Shown: piece after piece, positions 1 through 8,556 of the stretch
Numbering within the stretch: position 1 is the first letter of the stretch
Layout: the number at the start of each line of letters is the position of its first letter
Source: Candidatus Angelobacter sp. Gp1-AA117
GTDB lineage: Bacteria; Acidobacteriota; Terriglobia; Terriglobales; Acidobacteriaceae
DNA length: 38,188 nt
Direction of reading: 5' to 3'
NCBI GenBank assembly: GCA_003223515.1
Contig: QHVI01000048.1
Coordinates: 1 to 38,188 of the forward strand
Program-made: the position numbers and the translations under genes
The notes under the pieces: generated by a model
What the model saw: the letters and a program-made list of their open reading frames with translations, nothing else
The model's database searches: none
What the model was told of the DNA's origin: nothing

Positions 1-2
1 AA

Positions 3-134
3 GGACTCAACAACAAGATCCGAGTGGTAACCAGACGTTCCTATGGCTTCCGCACCTACCCAGCCATGGAAATCGCCCTATATCACAACTTGGGACACCT
101 TCCAGAGCCGGACTCAACCCACAGATTCTGCTGA
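3..134 (+). CDS. ISL3-family-like transposase, C-terminal end only (cut by window edge)
   Basis: The first bases are an open frame without a start, ending at a TGA at 132-134. The 43 residues begin GLNNKIRVVTRRSYGFRTYP and end HLPEPDSTHRFC. The N-K-I/R-V/R-R-x-YGFR pattern is what I know from the end of the DDE domain of ISL3-type (IS204/IS1001/IS1096) transposases; the family call is from memory. The rest of the element lies left of the window. No terminal inverted repeat could be recognised between 135 and 254. It sits just upstream of a beta-propeller gene that lacks its beginning, so the insertion may have broken that gene. Confidence 0.6.
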   Translation, partial: GLNNKIRVVTRRSYGFRTYPAMEIALYHNLGHLPEPDSTHRFC

Positions 135-254
135 GGAAGCAGAAAAAATTGCTGTTGTTTCAGAACTAGTACCGTCCCAATTTGAAGTTAAATGTGCAAG
201 TACCTAGAAATAAGTGTTGCATGCATTCAGCCCGCAACAATTGTGGGCTAACGA

Positions 255-929
255 ATGACCGATTTCGCAGGCTTCCCAAAAGAAGATGAAGGCCAGACGG
301 CGCTGCTCGCTATTGATCCAAAGACCGGACATACACTGCGCCGCTTTGATCTTGAGAGCAAACCGGCGGTGCTGGGCGATATGTCTATTGCTGCCGATGG
401 CACCGTGTACGTGACTGATAGTGTGGGTGGCGGAGTGTATAGGGTGCGTGGCGACCTGAAAAAAGCAGCGCTGGAAAAAATTGCGGAAGGCCTGTTCTCA
501 CCCCAGACGCCGGTGCTTGCTCAAGATGGGAAGAGATTGTTTGTGGCTGATTATCCGCTGGGAATCGCGGTAATCGATCTGACCAGCCCCTCTGCGGTCC
601 TCAACTATCTGCCTCATCTTGATTCCATGGCTGTCACCGGCCTGGATGGTCTGCACCTTGCAGGTGATTCATTGATTGGGGTCCAGAACGGCACCAACCC
701 CCAGCGGCTGGTGCGCTTTCAACTTAATCACGCCCAGACCCGGATCATCTCCAGCGAAGTGCTTGAGCAGTCCACCGAGCAACTCGGCAGCCCCACGCAT
801 GTGGTTGGCGTGAATGACTGGATTTACGTGAGCGGCAACACCGGCTGGGATAAAGTGGATGACCACGGAATGCTCAAAGCCGGAGAGAACTTCAGCAAAC
901 CAGTGCTGCTGCGGAGGCGGGTGCGTTAA
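255..929 (+). pseudogene. Truncated beta-propeller (SMP-30/NHL-like) protein
   Basis: The 224-residue frame contains repeated propeller-like strands such as GDMSIAADGTVYVTDSVGGG, LFSPQTPVLAQDGKRLFVAD and GLDGLHLAGDSLIGVQNG, the pattern of sugar-lactonase/NHL-type periplasmic propellers. A full member usually has a signal peptide and about 300-400 residues. Here the frame opens directly within a blade, a TAA lies two codons upstream of the ATG, and no Shine-Dalgarno sequence precedes it. About 120 bp upstream is the end of an IS transposase. I infer a 5'-truncated remnant. A short functional protein is possible but less likely. Its substrate cannot be told from sequence. Confidence 0.6.
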
Positions 930-1248
930 TCATCGGGATACCGCAAGCACAAACCAACTCGCATTCGTCATCCCGAGGGTTCTCCACGCAGTGGAGAATC
1001 GGAGGGATCTTGTGCTTATTCTGGTGGCGAGGGCCTTCCTTCAATAAAATCGATCAGTGTTAATCAGTTTCATCAGTGTCATCAGTGGTAAGGTTTTTGG
1101 TTGCGCTCCGCTATGTTGCCCCCCTGCCACGCTGTGTCCGCCGCAACACATTGAGTCCAACCCTATTCCGTTCTAACTGATTGAATTTCCAGCCAGTAGC
1201 TTCTGGTTCTCCTCTTGCATTCCTCCTGATGTTGCATCCGGAGGAACT
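930..1248. other. Gene-free spacer with hairpin and repeat words
   Basis: No gene is supported in these 319 bases. They contain the nested hairpin at 945-1017, then GATCAGTGTTAATCAG / TCATCAGTGTCATCAGTGG words at about 1051-1090 and a GGTTTTTGGTTGCGCTCCGC word that recurs near 34540. The end of the spacer (GGAGGAACT) is the ribosome binding site of the vWA gene at 1249. A promoter for that gene is expected here, but no convincing -35/-10 pair was seen. Confidence 0.6.
945..1017. repeat. Nested inverted repeat after the propeller remnant
   Basis: The outer arms are AAGCACAA (945-952) and TTGTGCTT (1010-1017), the middle arms are ATCCCGAG and its near-complement CGGAGGGAT, and the inner hairpin is TTCTCCAC-GCA-GTGGAGAA (980-998). 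The middle segment resembles the dispersed GTCATCCCGAG...GGGATC elements common in this kind of genome. There is no T-run, so this is more likely a dispersed palindromic element than a Rho-independent terminator. Confidence 0.6.
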
Positions 1249-3339
1249 ATGGCATTCACAGCAGGAAACGTGTGCAGGCGCATGGTGGTGGCGCTTGCGG
1301 CAGTCGTCGCGATCTTCACCAGCTCACTCATTGCCCAACAGGCTGAGAACGGCCCACCCGATGTAGGCGAAGGATCGTTGCTCTACCGTTCACCTATCTC
1401 CGGGAAATTCGAATCTGTGCCGCTGCTGCATACGGACGCCCAAATCGACGTGCGCGGCCTCGCCGCCTCGGTCACTGTAACCCAGCAATATGCCAACTCC
1501 AGCGCCCAGCCCATCGAGGCCATCTATGTATTTCCTCTGCCCCATGGCGCTGCTGTTTATGACATGGAGATTCACATCGGTAACCGGGTGATCCACAGCG
1601 TGGTCCGCGAGCGCCAGGAAGCCAGGAAAGTGTATGAGGCAGCCAAGTCAGAAGGGAAACGCGCCGCCCTGCTGGAAGAGGAGCGCCCTAACATCTTTAC
1701 TGCTTCAGTGGCCAACATCATGCCGGGTGACCGCATTGATGTGCATCTGCGCTACGTGCAGCCGCTGCGCTGGGAAGATGGCCATATGCGGTTAGTGTTT
1801 CCCATGGTCGTCGGTCCGCGTTACATCCCTGGAACACAGGCGAGAGGTTATTCCGGCAGCGGCTGGGCCATGGATACCGATGCTGTTCCTGATGCCTCGC
1901 GCATCACTCCTCCCATCCGGCACCCGGAGAGCCGCTCCGGACATGACATCTCCATTTTGGTTGATCTGGATTCAGGCCTTCAGTCTGCCCTCATTCAATG
2001 CATATCTCATATGATCAACGAGCACCGCCTGGCCAATGGCCAGCGGCGACTGGAACTCTCTACGGGGGCCACCATACCGAATAAAGATTTCGTCCTTGAA
2101 GTACAGCAGGCGCAGAGCCAACAGCCGGGCACCGCGTTGTTCCTCTCTCCAGCAAACGATTCCAGCGAAACCCATTTCCTGCTGGCGGCCTATCCGCCCA
2201 CCGTGCAGCCGGCAGAGCGCACGCCCCGGGAGATGTTCTACATGATCGATGTATCCGGTTCCATGGCGGGCACTTCCATCGAGCAGGCGCGCGCGGCCCT
2301 GCTGCAGGCGCTCGATGGCCTGGGTTCCAATGACCGCTTTGCCATTCTGCAGTTCAACAGTACTTATCAGGAATTTTCGCCGGAGCCGTTGCCCGCCACT
2401 ACAGAGAATCTGGAACTGGCGCGCCGCTATGTGCACAACCTCAGAGCCTATGGCGGAACGGAGATGCTGCCGGCATTGCGCCACCTGATGCAGAAACCCA
2501 CAATCCCTGGTTATCTGCGCCATATCATCCTGCTCACCGATGGCGATCTTGGCAATGAAGAAGAGATCTTCGCAGCGATGCGGCAGGAACTTGGGAATGC
2601 CCGGCTGTACACCGTTGCTATCGGAAGCGCGCCCAATCTGTTCCTGGCCACCAAGATGGCGCAATACGGCCGGGGCACGTTCACCCACATTGCCGATAAC
2701 CGGGAGGTGCAGGAGCAGATGTCGCGGCTGTTTACCGGCATTGAGGCTCCCGTGCTCACCGATGTGAAGCTTACATGGGAGGGAGTTGAGGTTGCGGATG
2801 TCTATCCCGAGCGCCTGCCTGACCTGTTCCTGCGGCAGCCACTGCTGATCTATGGCCGGATCACAAAAGGTCACTCCGGAAAACTGCATCTGACAGCGCG
2901 GGCAGGAAATACGCCTTACGAAACTACCATCGCCTTTGATACCTCCAAGGCGACCTTCCACCCCGGCATTACGACTCTGTGGGCCAGACAGCGCGTGGAA
3001 GAGATGATGGATCGCTGGCGTGAGACAGACGAGAATGGCCGTACTGAAATTCGCTCGAACATCATTGCTCATGCAATCCGCTATCACCTGGTGACTCAGT
3101 TCACCTCCCTGGTTGCCGTGGAAGAAATCGTCGTGAACCCAAGCGGCCAGTGCAACACCACGGCTGTGCCCACGGAATTGCCGGAAGGCTGGCAGATGGA
3201 CAAAGTCGTCGGCGCCCCAGCCACCGGCACCGCAGATGCATTCTTTGAGGCTCTGGGATTCACGCTGCTGCTTGGAGGCATAGTCTTGCTGTATCTCCAG
3301 CGCCGCTATGCCACGGTAAAAGAAGGAGCACGGTCATGA
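1249..3339 (+). CDS. VIT + vWA domain surface protein, partner of class GN sortase
   Basis: This 696-residue protein starts at an ATG with a perfect GGAGG six bases upstream. A signal-type hydrophobic stretch (about residues 11-30) precedes a VIT domain (about 45-175). A vWA domain follows (about 325-500) with an intact MIDAS: D334-x-S336-x-S338 in MIDVSGSM, and T430-D431-G432. The C-terminus has a sortase-style tail: APATG at 656-660, a membrane segment at about 668-684, then an RR-containing tail. This layout matches the known family of proteobacterial sortase targets that travel with a class GN sortase. Its stop overlaps the start of the sortase gene (ATGA), so the two are translationally coupled. 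It probably acts in the envelope, binding a ligand through its metal site. The exact sorting motif is uncertain. Confidence 0.85.
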   Translation: MAFTAGNVCRRMVVALAAVVAIFTSSLIAQQAENGPPDVGEGSLLYRSPISGKFESVPLLHTDAQIDVRGLAASVTVTQQYANSSAQPIEAIYVFPLPHGAAVYDMEIHIGNRVIHSVVRERQEARKVYEAAKSEGKRAALLEEERPNIFTASVANIMPGDRIDVHLRYVQPLRWEDGHMRLVFPMVVGPRYIPGTQARGYSGSGWAMDTDAVPDASRITPPIRHPESRSGHDISILVDLDSGLQSALIQCISHMINEHRLANGQRRLELSTGATIPNKDFVLEVQQAQSQQPGTALFLSPANDSSETHFLLAAYPPTVQPAERTPREMFYMIDVSGSMAGTSIEQARAALLQALDGLGSNDRFAILQFNSTYQEFSPEPLPATTENLELARRYVHNLRAYGGTEMLPALRHLMQKPTIPGYLRHIILLTDGDLGNEEEIFAAMRQELGNARLYTVAIGSAPNLFLATKMAQYGRGTFTHIADNREVQEQMSRLFTGIEAPVLTDVKLTWEGVEVADVYPERLPDLFLRQPLLIYGRITKGHSGKLHLTARAGNTPYETTIAFDTSKATFHPGITTLWARQRVEEMMDRWRETDENGRTEIRSNIIAHAIRYHLVTQFTSLVAVEEIVVNPSGQCNTTAVPTELPEGWQMDKVVGAPATGTADAFFEALGFTLLLGGIVLLYLQRRYATVKEGARS

Positions 3340-3974
3340 ATGCCCTGCGATCTTTTACCGCGCTCTTTCTTGTAACCGGGGTCTTACTTACGGGGCGTGC
3401 GGTTTACTTGCACGCCAAGGCTGAACTGGCCGGGTTCCTGATTCGCAGAGCGTGGGAGGAGAGTGTGCAGTCAGGCAATCTGCACGTTCCCTGGTCATGG
3501 GCAGACACTCACCCGATTGCGCGGCTGCGCATTCCCCGCCTTGGTTACGATGAGATTGTGCTCGAAGGAGCCACGCCGCGCACCCTGGCATTTGGTCCGG
3601 CGCGCCTGTTCAGCGGCGCAGATATGGGACAGCAAGGAAATCTCATTCTTGCCGGGCATCGCACAAGCTGGTTTCGCCCACTGGAGAAAATCAGGCAGGG
3701 GGACCAGATTGAGCTCGAGTGGATGAATGCCCATCACAGTGGAACTCACAAGCGGACATACACAGTCGATCTGATCCGCATCACCAATCCGCAGGACGTG
3801 AGTCTGCTCGCGCCCACCTCAGAAGACGCGCTTACGCTCATCACCTGCTATCCCTTCGGCCCCGGCCCAACTTCTCCGCAACGCTTCATCGTGCGCGCCA
3901 CACCAGTGGAGACAGGTAATTTAGCCGCTGATGAACGCGTGATTAACGCTGAAAGATCAAAACCTCAACACTGA
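3336..3974 (+). CDS. Class GN sortase
   Basis: A 212-residue transpeptidase with an N-terminal membrane anchor (about 6-26). The sortase catalytic set is present: H108 in LAGHRTSW, C171 in TLITCYPF, and R183 in SPQRFIVRA. TLITCYPF is typical of the class GN sortases of Gram-negative bacteria, which sit beside a dedicated VIT/vWA substrate, exactly as here. The start codon overlaps the upstream stop (ATGA), so the pair is one operon. The last residues (about NLAADERVINAE) are encoded by a copy of the dispersed GCTGATGAACGCGTGATTAACG repeat, which suggests repeat invasion of the 3' end. The catalytic core is complete before that tail. Confidence 0.88.
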   Translation: MNALRSFTALFLVTGVLLTGRAVYLHAKAELAGFLIRRAWEESVQSGNLHVPWSWADTHPIARLRIPRLGYDEIVLEGATPRTLAFGPARLFSGADMGQQGNLILAGHRTSWFRPLEKIRQGDQIELEWMNAHHSGTHKRTYTVDLIRITNPQDVSLLAPTSEDALTLITCYPFGPGPTSPQRFIVRATPVETGNLAADERVINAERSKPQH

Positions 3975-4156
3975 TGACACAGATGAAACAGATCAGCACA
4001 GATGAAAGACAGGTAATTGACGAATGAAAGGAATCTCATCGTCCTATCACCTTCGCTCTACAAGGTGCTTTGAAACTTCCTCGATCAGTGTTTATCCGTG
4101 TTGATCTGTGGTCAGATTTTGGGTTTTTCAGAGTTAATCACGCGTTCATCAGCGGC
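3924..4156. repeat. Long inverted repeat spanning sortase 3' end and spacer
   Basis: The arms 3924-3954 and 4126-4156 are 31 nt each and match as reverse complements at 30 of 31 positions; the single difference is CGTTAATC versus GAGTTAATC. The left arm lies inside the end of the sortase gene. Between the arms are further complementary words (ACAGATCAGCACAGATG on the left, TTGATCTGTGG on the right). The remaining spacer to 4315 holds no gene. A TATACT sequence at 4233-4238 could be a -10 box for the downstream protease, but no good -35 was found. Confidence 0.75.
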
Positions 4157-4315
4157 AAAAATAACCCGCATCAGGGACTCAATCTCTTTGTAAAGAAAAG
4201 TCAAGCCGCTAGCCAGAACACCTGACACTGCATATACTCCACAGTCCGGACGAATCCTACCGAAAAACCAATCAACCAGTGAGGGCATAAAGTCCCTGAT
4301 TTGAGGAGGCTCGCT

Positions 4316-7300
4316 GTGAAAAAGTATGTCATTTCCCTGTTGCTTGTATTGAGCACACTGTCGTGGTCAGAAGTGCGGCTGCTGCGGCATCCCAGCTATC
4401 ACAATGGAAAGATCGCCTTCAGTTACCTTGGCGATATCTGGACCGCCAATGAAGACGGAAGCAACGTGCAGCGCATCACCGTGCATAAGGCGCGTGATGT
4501 TTATCCGCATTTTTCTCCCGACGGAAAATGGATTGCCTTCTCCTCAAACCGCTATGGCAATTATGACGTCTTCATCGTCCCTGCCGAAGGCGGCGCAGTA
4601 AAGCAGCTTACCTATCATGCCGCCAATGACACGGTCGTAGGCTGGAGCGCCGACAGCAGGACCGTGATCTTCCAGTCCTCGCGTGGCCTCATGTATCCCG
4701 GCATTCCCAACCTTTATGAGGTTTCCATTGAAGGCGGTCTGGAACATGCTGTTCCCACTGACTGGGGCTACTGGGGTGGATTTTCACCGGACGGCTCCAA
4801 GTTCGCCTTCAATCGTCATCCCATGGTCTGGTGGCGGCAGCATTATCGTGGCAGCTACGCCGCTGATCTGTGGGTGATGGACGTAAAACAGAAGACCTAC
4901 ACTCACCTGGCGGATGGCGACTACAAAGGGAATTATTTCTGGCCCATGTATGCCGCAGACGGCTTCATCTATTTTGTCTCTGATCGCCTGCCGGATGAGA
5001 CGCATACCAAGCCCGGCAGCAGGGAAGTGTTGAAGAGCATCAATAATATCTGGAAGATTCCTGTGAACGGCGGACATGCTGTCCAGGTCACCCACCACAC
5101 TTCCGGACGCCTGTTCTTCCCCTCGATTTCCAGCGACGGCAAGACCATTGTCTACGAAGAGGATTTCGGCCTGTGGAAGCTCGACACCAAAACCGGCAAG
5201 AGCACTCCCATCAAAATCAATATTGTTTCTGACGACAAAGAAAACGACATCGAAACCATCACTGTACGCAACGACACAGAATCTTACGATCTTTCTCCCA
5301 GCAGCAAGCGCGCCGCTATCTCCGTGCATGGCGAGATTTTCTCCATTGCCACTGACAGAGGTGACATTCAGCGCGTGACCCAGTCATTCTCGCGCGAGGC
5401 TGCTCCTTCGTGGTCCCCGGATGGAAAATGGATTGCCTTTATTTCAGATAAATCCGGCCGTGATGAAATCTGGATGGCCCGCGAAGACAGCACCGGGCTG
5501 AAGAAGCTCTCGGATTCCGACACCGAGAAACAGGCGATCCAATGGGCGCCGGATTCCAAGTCGTTGATCTATGCCGCTTCTGACCGCAAGCTCTATCGTT
5601 ACGATCTGGAGAGCGGCAAAACCTCAGTCATTGCCAGCGGTGAGGCGGGCATTCAGGGCGCGCACTTCTCGCCTGATGGAAAGTGGGTTGCGTATTCGAA
5701 GCTGGATCGTGATCTGCGTCCGCACGTTTACGTTATACCGTCCACCGGTGGCAGCGAACATCACGTAGGCAACGATGATGTTCTCTTCAGCGAGATCTCG
5801 CCGCAGTGGACACCCGATGGCAAGCGGCTGCTCTTCCTGGCGGGCCTGGCACAGACAGGCAATGCCAATCTGCGGCAGAGCTTTGTGCAGCTCTATAGCG
5901 TAACGCTGGCAAAAGAAGAGAAGAACCCCGGGGACCATGGTGTGGACGACGAAGAGCAGGCCCAGGCCGCGGAAAGGCTTGACCGCCAGCGCAATGCGCA
6001 GGCCCGTGGCGAGGCGCCCAAACCCGACGTGAAAATCGATTTTGACGGCATCACCCGCCGCTCGCATCAGGTGACGCACCTCAGTGACAACATCACCGCA
6101 GTCGCAATTTCGCCCGACAGCAGATTGTATGCGTTCGTGGCGGTTGCCGATCGTGATGGCCGTCCGGTGAGCACGCTCTACACCATTCCTGAAGATGGCT
6201 TGCAGGTTACAACCATTACCACCAGCGGCCGGGGGCAGGACAATGAAGAGGGCGGTGGCGGGCCTCAGGGAGGACGCAACATCAATACGCTGAAGTTCTC
6301 CAAAGATGGACGCAGTATTTACTTCATGGAAGGCGAAGGACTCTATGCGGTTGATCTTGGCCCGGCCGCCGGCGCTGCCGGTGCTGCTGCGCGCGCTGCC
6401 GCACCCACTGCTGCTGGACGCAACTTTGAACGCCGCCGGGTGAATTTCACCGCCAGGGTTGAAGTAGATCATCGCGTGGAATGGAAGCAGGTCTTCAATG
6501 AAAGCTGGCGCGTCATGAAGAACCGCTTCTATGACGCCGAGATGCATGGCGTCGACTGGGCCAGGGTGAAGAATTATTACGAACCGTTGCTGGAATATGT
6601 TGCCGATCAGGAAGAGATGCACAACCTCGTAAGCCAGATGATCGGCGAACTCAATGCGTCTCACACCGGCATCAGCGCCGCTCCTGGTCCGGAAGAGCGT
6701 GACCGCATCGTGCAGACTCGCTATCCCGGGTTCGAATTCGAAAACGATGGCTCGCCCTATTACAAGGTGGCCTATATATATAAAGATGGTCCGGCCGATA
6801 AAGACTACGTCCGCATCAACCCCGGCGATTACATTGTTGCCATCGATGGGCACGAGGTAAAAGCCGGCGACAATTACTGGAAATATCTTACGGCCGTTCG
6901 TGGCGAGAAGATCGAACTGACCATCAACTCCAAGCCCACCACGGAAGGCGCGTGGCTGACCAAGGTAGAACCCATTGGCAACGCCGCTTACACCACCCTG
7001 CAATATCAGCGCTGGGTGCGCCAGCGGCGTGACATTGTAGATAAGGCCTCCAATGGGGAGGTCGGCTACCTGCACATCCGTGCTATGGATGCTCCTTCAC
7101 TGCGCCAGTTCGAGCGCGACCTGGTGGAAAATCATTACAAGAAGGCGCTCATCATCGACCAGCGCTTTAATCCCGGTGGCGGCATTGACCAGGAACTGCT
7201 GGAGATCCTGAGCCAGCGCCAGTACCAGGTCACCAAAGGACGTGATTCGGTGCAGATTACGCGTCCGCAGCACGCCTTCTTCGGTCCCATGGTGGTCATG

Positions 7301-7639
7301 GAAAACGAGCGCTCTACCAGCGATGCCGAGGTATTCCCAGACGGCTTCCGCACTCTGGGACTGGGCAAAGTGGTGGGCAAGACGACCTACGGAGCCGTCA
7401 TCGGCACCGGTGCGTTTCGCCTGCTCGATGGCTCAAGCATCCGCACACCGGCGACAGGATTGTGGAACGTGAAGGGCTACAACCTGGAAAACTACGGCGT
7501 GCCTCCTGATGTTGACGTGGACAACACGCCTGCCGATTTCCTGGCCGGACGCGATGCCCAACTCGAAAAGGCAGTCGAGGTCCTGCAGGAAGAAATCAAG
7601 AAGCGCCCCGAAACCAAAAGCGTGACCGCAGCGAACTGA
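4316..7639 (+). CDS. Tricorn-like protease (propeller + PDZ + S41 peptidase)
   Basis: I place the start at GTG 4316, because GAGGAGG lies six bases upstream and a signal peptide (MKKYVISLLLVLSTLSWS) follows directly; an in-frame TTG at 4301 would put the Shine-Dalgarno inside the gene. The roughly 1107-residue product has a WD40/TolB-like propeller region (FSPDGKWIAFSS, WSPDGKWIAFIS, FSPDGKWVAYSK), an Ala-rich linker near 685-700, a tricorn core domain, a PDZ domain (DGPADKDYVRINPGDYIVAIDG) and a C-terminal S41 peptidase. The tricorn residues are present: S782-H783 (NASHTG), S1002-D1003 (STSDAE) and E1058 (LENYGVPPD). The archaeal enzyme is cytosolic and degrades oligopeptides. The signal peptide here suggests a periplasmic role. 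It is followed by a strong terminator, so it is probably monocistronic. Confidence 0.9.
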   Translation: MKKYVISLLLVLSTLSWSEVRLLRHPSYHNGKIAFSYLGDIWTANEDGSNVQRITVHKARDVYPHFSPDGKWIAFSSNRYGNYDVFIVPAEGGAVKQLTYHAANDTVVGWSADSRTVIFQSSRGLMYPGIPNLYEVSIEGGLEHAVPTDWGYWGGFSPDGSKFAFNRHPMVWWRQHYRGSYAADLWVMDVKQKTYTHLADGDYKGNYFWPMYAADGFIYFVSDRLPDETHTKPGSREVLKSINNIWKIPVNGGHAVQVTHHTSGRLFFPSISSDGKTIVYEEDFGLWKLDTKTGKSTPIKINIVSDDKENDIETITVRNDTESYDLSPSSKRAAISVHGEIFSIATDRGDIQRVTQSFSREAAPSWSPDGKWIAFISDKSGRDEIWMAREDSTGLKKLSDSDTEKQAIQWAPDSKSLIYAASDRKLYRYDLESGKTSVIASGEAGIQGAHFSPDGKWVAYSKLDRDLRPHVYVIPSTGGSEHHVGNDDVLFSEISPQWTPDGKRLLFLAGLAQTGNANLRQSFVQLYSVTLAKEEKNPGDHGVDDEEQAQAAERLDRQRNAQARGEAPKPDVKIDFDGITRRSHQVTHLSDNITAVAISPDSRLYAFVAVADRDGRPVSTLYTIPEDGLQVTTITTSGRGQDNEEGGGGPQGGRNINTLKFSKDGRSIYFMEGEGLYAVDLGPAAGAAGAAARAAAPTAAGRNFERRRVNFTARVEVDHRVEWKQVFNESWRVMKNRFYDAEMHGVDWARVKNYYEPLLEYVADQEEMHNLVSQMIGELNASHTGISAAPGPEERDRIVQTRYPGFEFENDGSPYYKVAYIYKDGPADKDYVRINPGDYIVAIDGHEVKAGDNYWKYLTAVRGEKIELTINSKPTTEGAWLTKVEPIGNAAYTTLQYQRWVRQRRDIVDKASNGEVGYLHIRAMDAPSLRQFERDLVENHYKKALIIDQRFNPGGGIDQELLEILSQRQYQVTKGRDSVQITRPQHAFFGPMVVMENERSTSDAEVFPDGFRTLGLGKVVGKTTYGAVIGTGAFRLLDGSSIRTPATGLWNVKGYNLENYGVPPDVDVDNTPADFLAGRDAQLEKAVEVLQEEIKKRPETKSVTAAN

Positions 7640-7651
7640 CTTCAGCAACTT

Positions 7652-7688
7652 AAATAGGGTGGCGCAACAGTGCCACCCTATTTCTTTT
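7652..7688 (+). terminator. Rho-independent terminator of the tricorn-like gene
   Basis: A perfect 12-bp stem (7652-7663 AAATAGGGTGGC with 7672-7683 GCCACCCTATTT) encloses an 8-nt loop. It lies 12 bases after the stop and is followed by CTTTT. Confidence 0.9.
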
Positions 7689-7781
7689 CAAAAATCTTAC
7701 TGCTGATGAACGCTGATTGAACTGATGAATGCTGATTTTTCTGTCCTTGTTATATGAAAATTTGCCGGGTACAGTAAATGC

Positions 7782-8021
7782 GTGACTCAAGAAGCAGACG
7801 AGCTATTGGAAAAAGTACTTGCATTGCCTGCAGAGGATCGTGCGGCGCTCGCCGGATTGTTGCTCGATAGCTTGGATGACACAGTAGATTCTTCAGTTGA
7901 AGAGGCGTGGAACGAGGAAATAACACGTCGCCTGGCGGAAATTGATTCCGGCAAGGTAAAGCCTATACCTTGGGAAGAGGTTCGCCGTCGGACTTTAGCC
8001 AAATTCAACCGTGGCCGGTAA
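7782..8021 (+). CDS. Addiction-module antitoxin component
   Basis: This 79-residue acidic protein begins with the pattern EADELLEKVLALPAEDRAAL and continues LAGLLLDSLDD, the hallmark of the short 'putative addiction module component' antitoxins that accompany RelE/ParE toxins. The GTG start is chosen because it is the only in-frame option before this conserved region. Its last 11 bases overlap the start of the toxin gene, so the two are co-translated. Antitoxins of this kind bind and neutralise the toxin; whether this one also represses its own promoter cannot be seen. Spacer words (CTGATGAACGCTGATTGAAC) lie just upstream at about 7702-7740. Confidence 0.85.
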   Translation: MTQEADELLEKVLALPAEDRAALAGLLLDSLDDTVDSSVEEAWNEEITRRLAEIDSGKVKPIPWEEVRRRTLAKFNRGR

Positions 8022-8310
8022 GCTTCTTGAGTTTCGCCCAGAAGCAATTGCGGAATACGAATTGGCTCGTGATTGGTATTTCAACCAAAGTGAGAGAGTG
8101 GCTTCCAAATTATGGGAAGAAGTTACTAATGCTGTCAATAAGATCGTTGCTGCGCCACAACGTTATCCTACCCACATTCGAGGTACACGCCGCTTGCTCG
8201 TGCAGAAATTTCCTTTCGCAGTCATATACAGAGAATCGCCGGTTTCCATCCTTGTAGTTGCCGTCGCGCATTTAAGTCGGCGGCCCGCTTACTCGATTTC
8301 CAGGATATGA
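8011..8310 (+). CDS. RelE/ParE-superfamily toxin
   Basis: A 99-residue basic protein with the ParE/RelE pattern: an N-terminal FRPEAIAEYELARDWYFNQ helix, then PQRYPTHIRGTRRLLVQKFPFAVIY and a terminal VVAVAHLSRRPAYS. The AVAHxxRRPxYW-like ending is typical of the family. It starts at GTG 8011 inside the end of the antitoxin gene. Members either cut ribosome-bound mRNA (RelE) or inhibit gyrase (ParE); sequence alone does not decide which. The gene appears intact and belongs to the upstream antitoxin. Confidence 0.87.
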   Translation: MAGKLLEFRPEAIAEYELARDWYFNQSERVASKLWEEVTNAVNKIVAAPQRYPTHIRGTRRLLVQKFPFAVIYRESPVSILVVAVAHLSRRPAYSISRI

Positions 8311-8319
8311 TGGCCTGTG

Positions 8320-8490
8320 AATCTATACAGATCACCCCATCTCCCGGTCACAAGGTCATCAGCGTCCATCAGTTTCAATCAGCGTCATCAGCGGTAAGGT
8401 TTTGGCTCTTATTTTAGATTCCTCTGCGTTCTCTGCGTCCTCTGCGGTAAAAGGCTTTGGTGGTGGCTCGCCATGCTGTGGTTAAATCCA
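8320..8490. repeat. Spacer built from dispersed repeat words
   Basis: The spacer between the toxin and the hydrolase holds, in order, ACAGATCACCCCATCTCCCG, CATCAGCGTCCATCAG / CAATCAGCGTCATCAGCGG, TCTGCGTTCTCTGCGTCC and GGTTTTGG / GCTTTGG words. The same words recur in other spacers of this window. No gene is seen here. Confidence 0.7.
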
Positions 8491-8556
8491 AATTTTAATG
8501 AAGCCATGCTGTAATAATGCGCACTCCCGCTCGTCTTGTGAATAGAGCTTTGTATT

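Noticed and set aside
1972-3087. Long minus-strand frame (371 residues) opposite the vWA gene
   Set aside because: It lies wholly opposite a gene with clear VIT and vWA motifs, and shows no domain of its own.
4301-4315. TTG start for the tricorn-like protein
   Set aside because: It would place the GAGGAGG ribosome binding site inside the gene and spoil the signal peptide.
5624-7075. 483-residue minus-strand frame opposite the tricorn-like gene
   Set aside because: It is antisense to a well-supported protease; its composition is that of a reverse-frame shadow.
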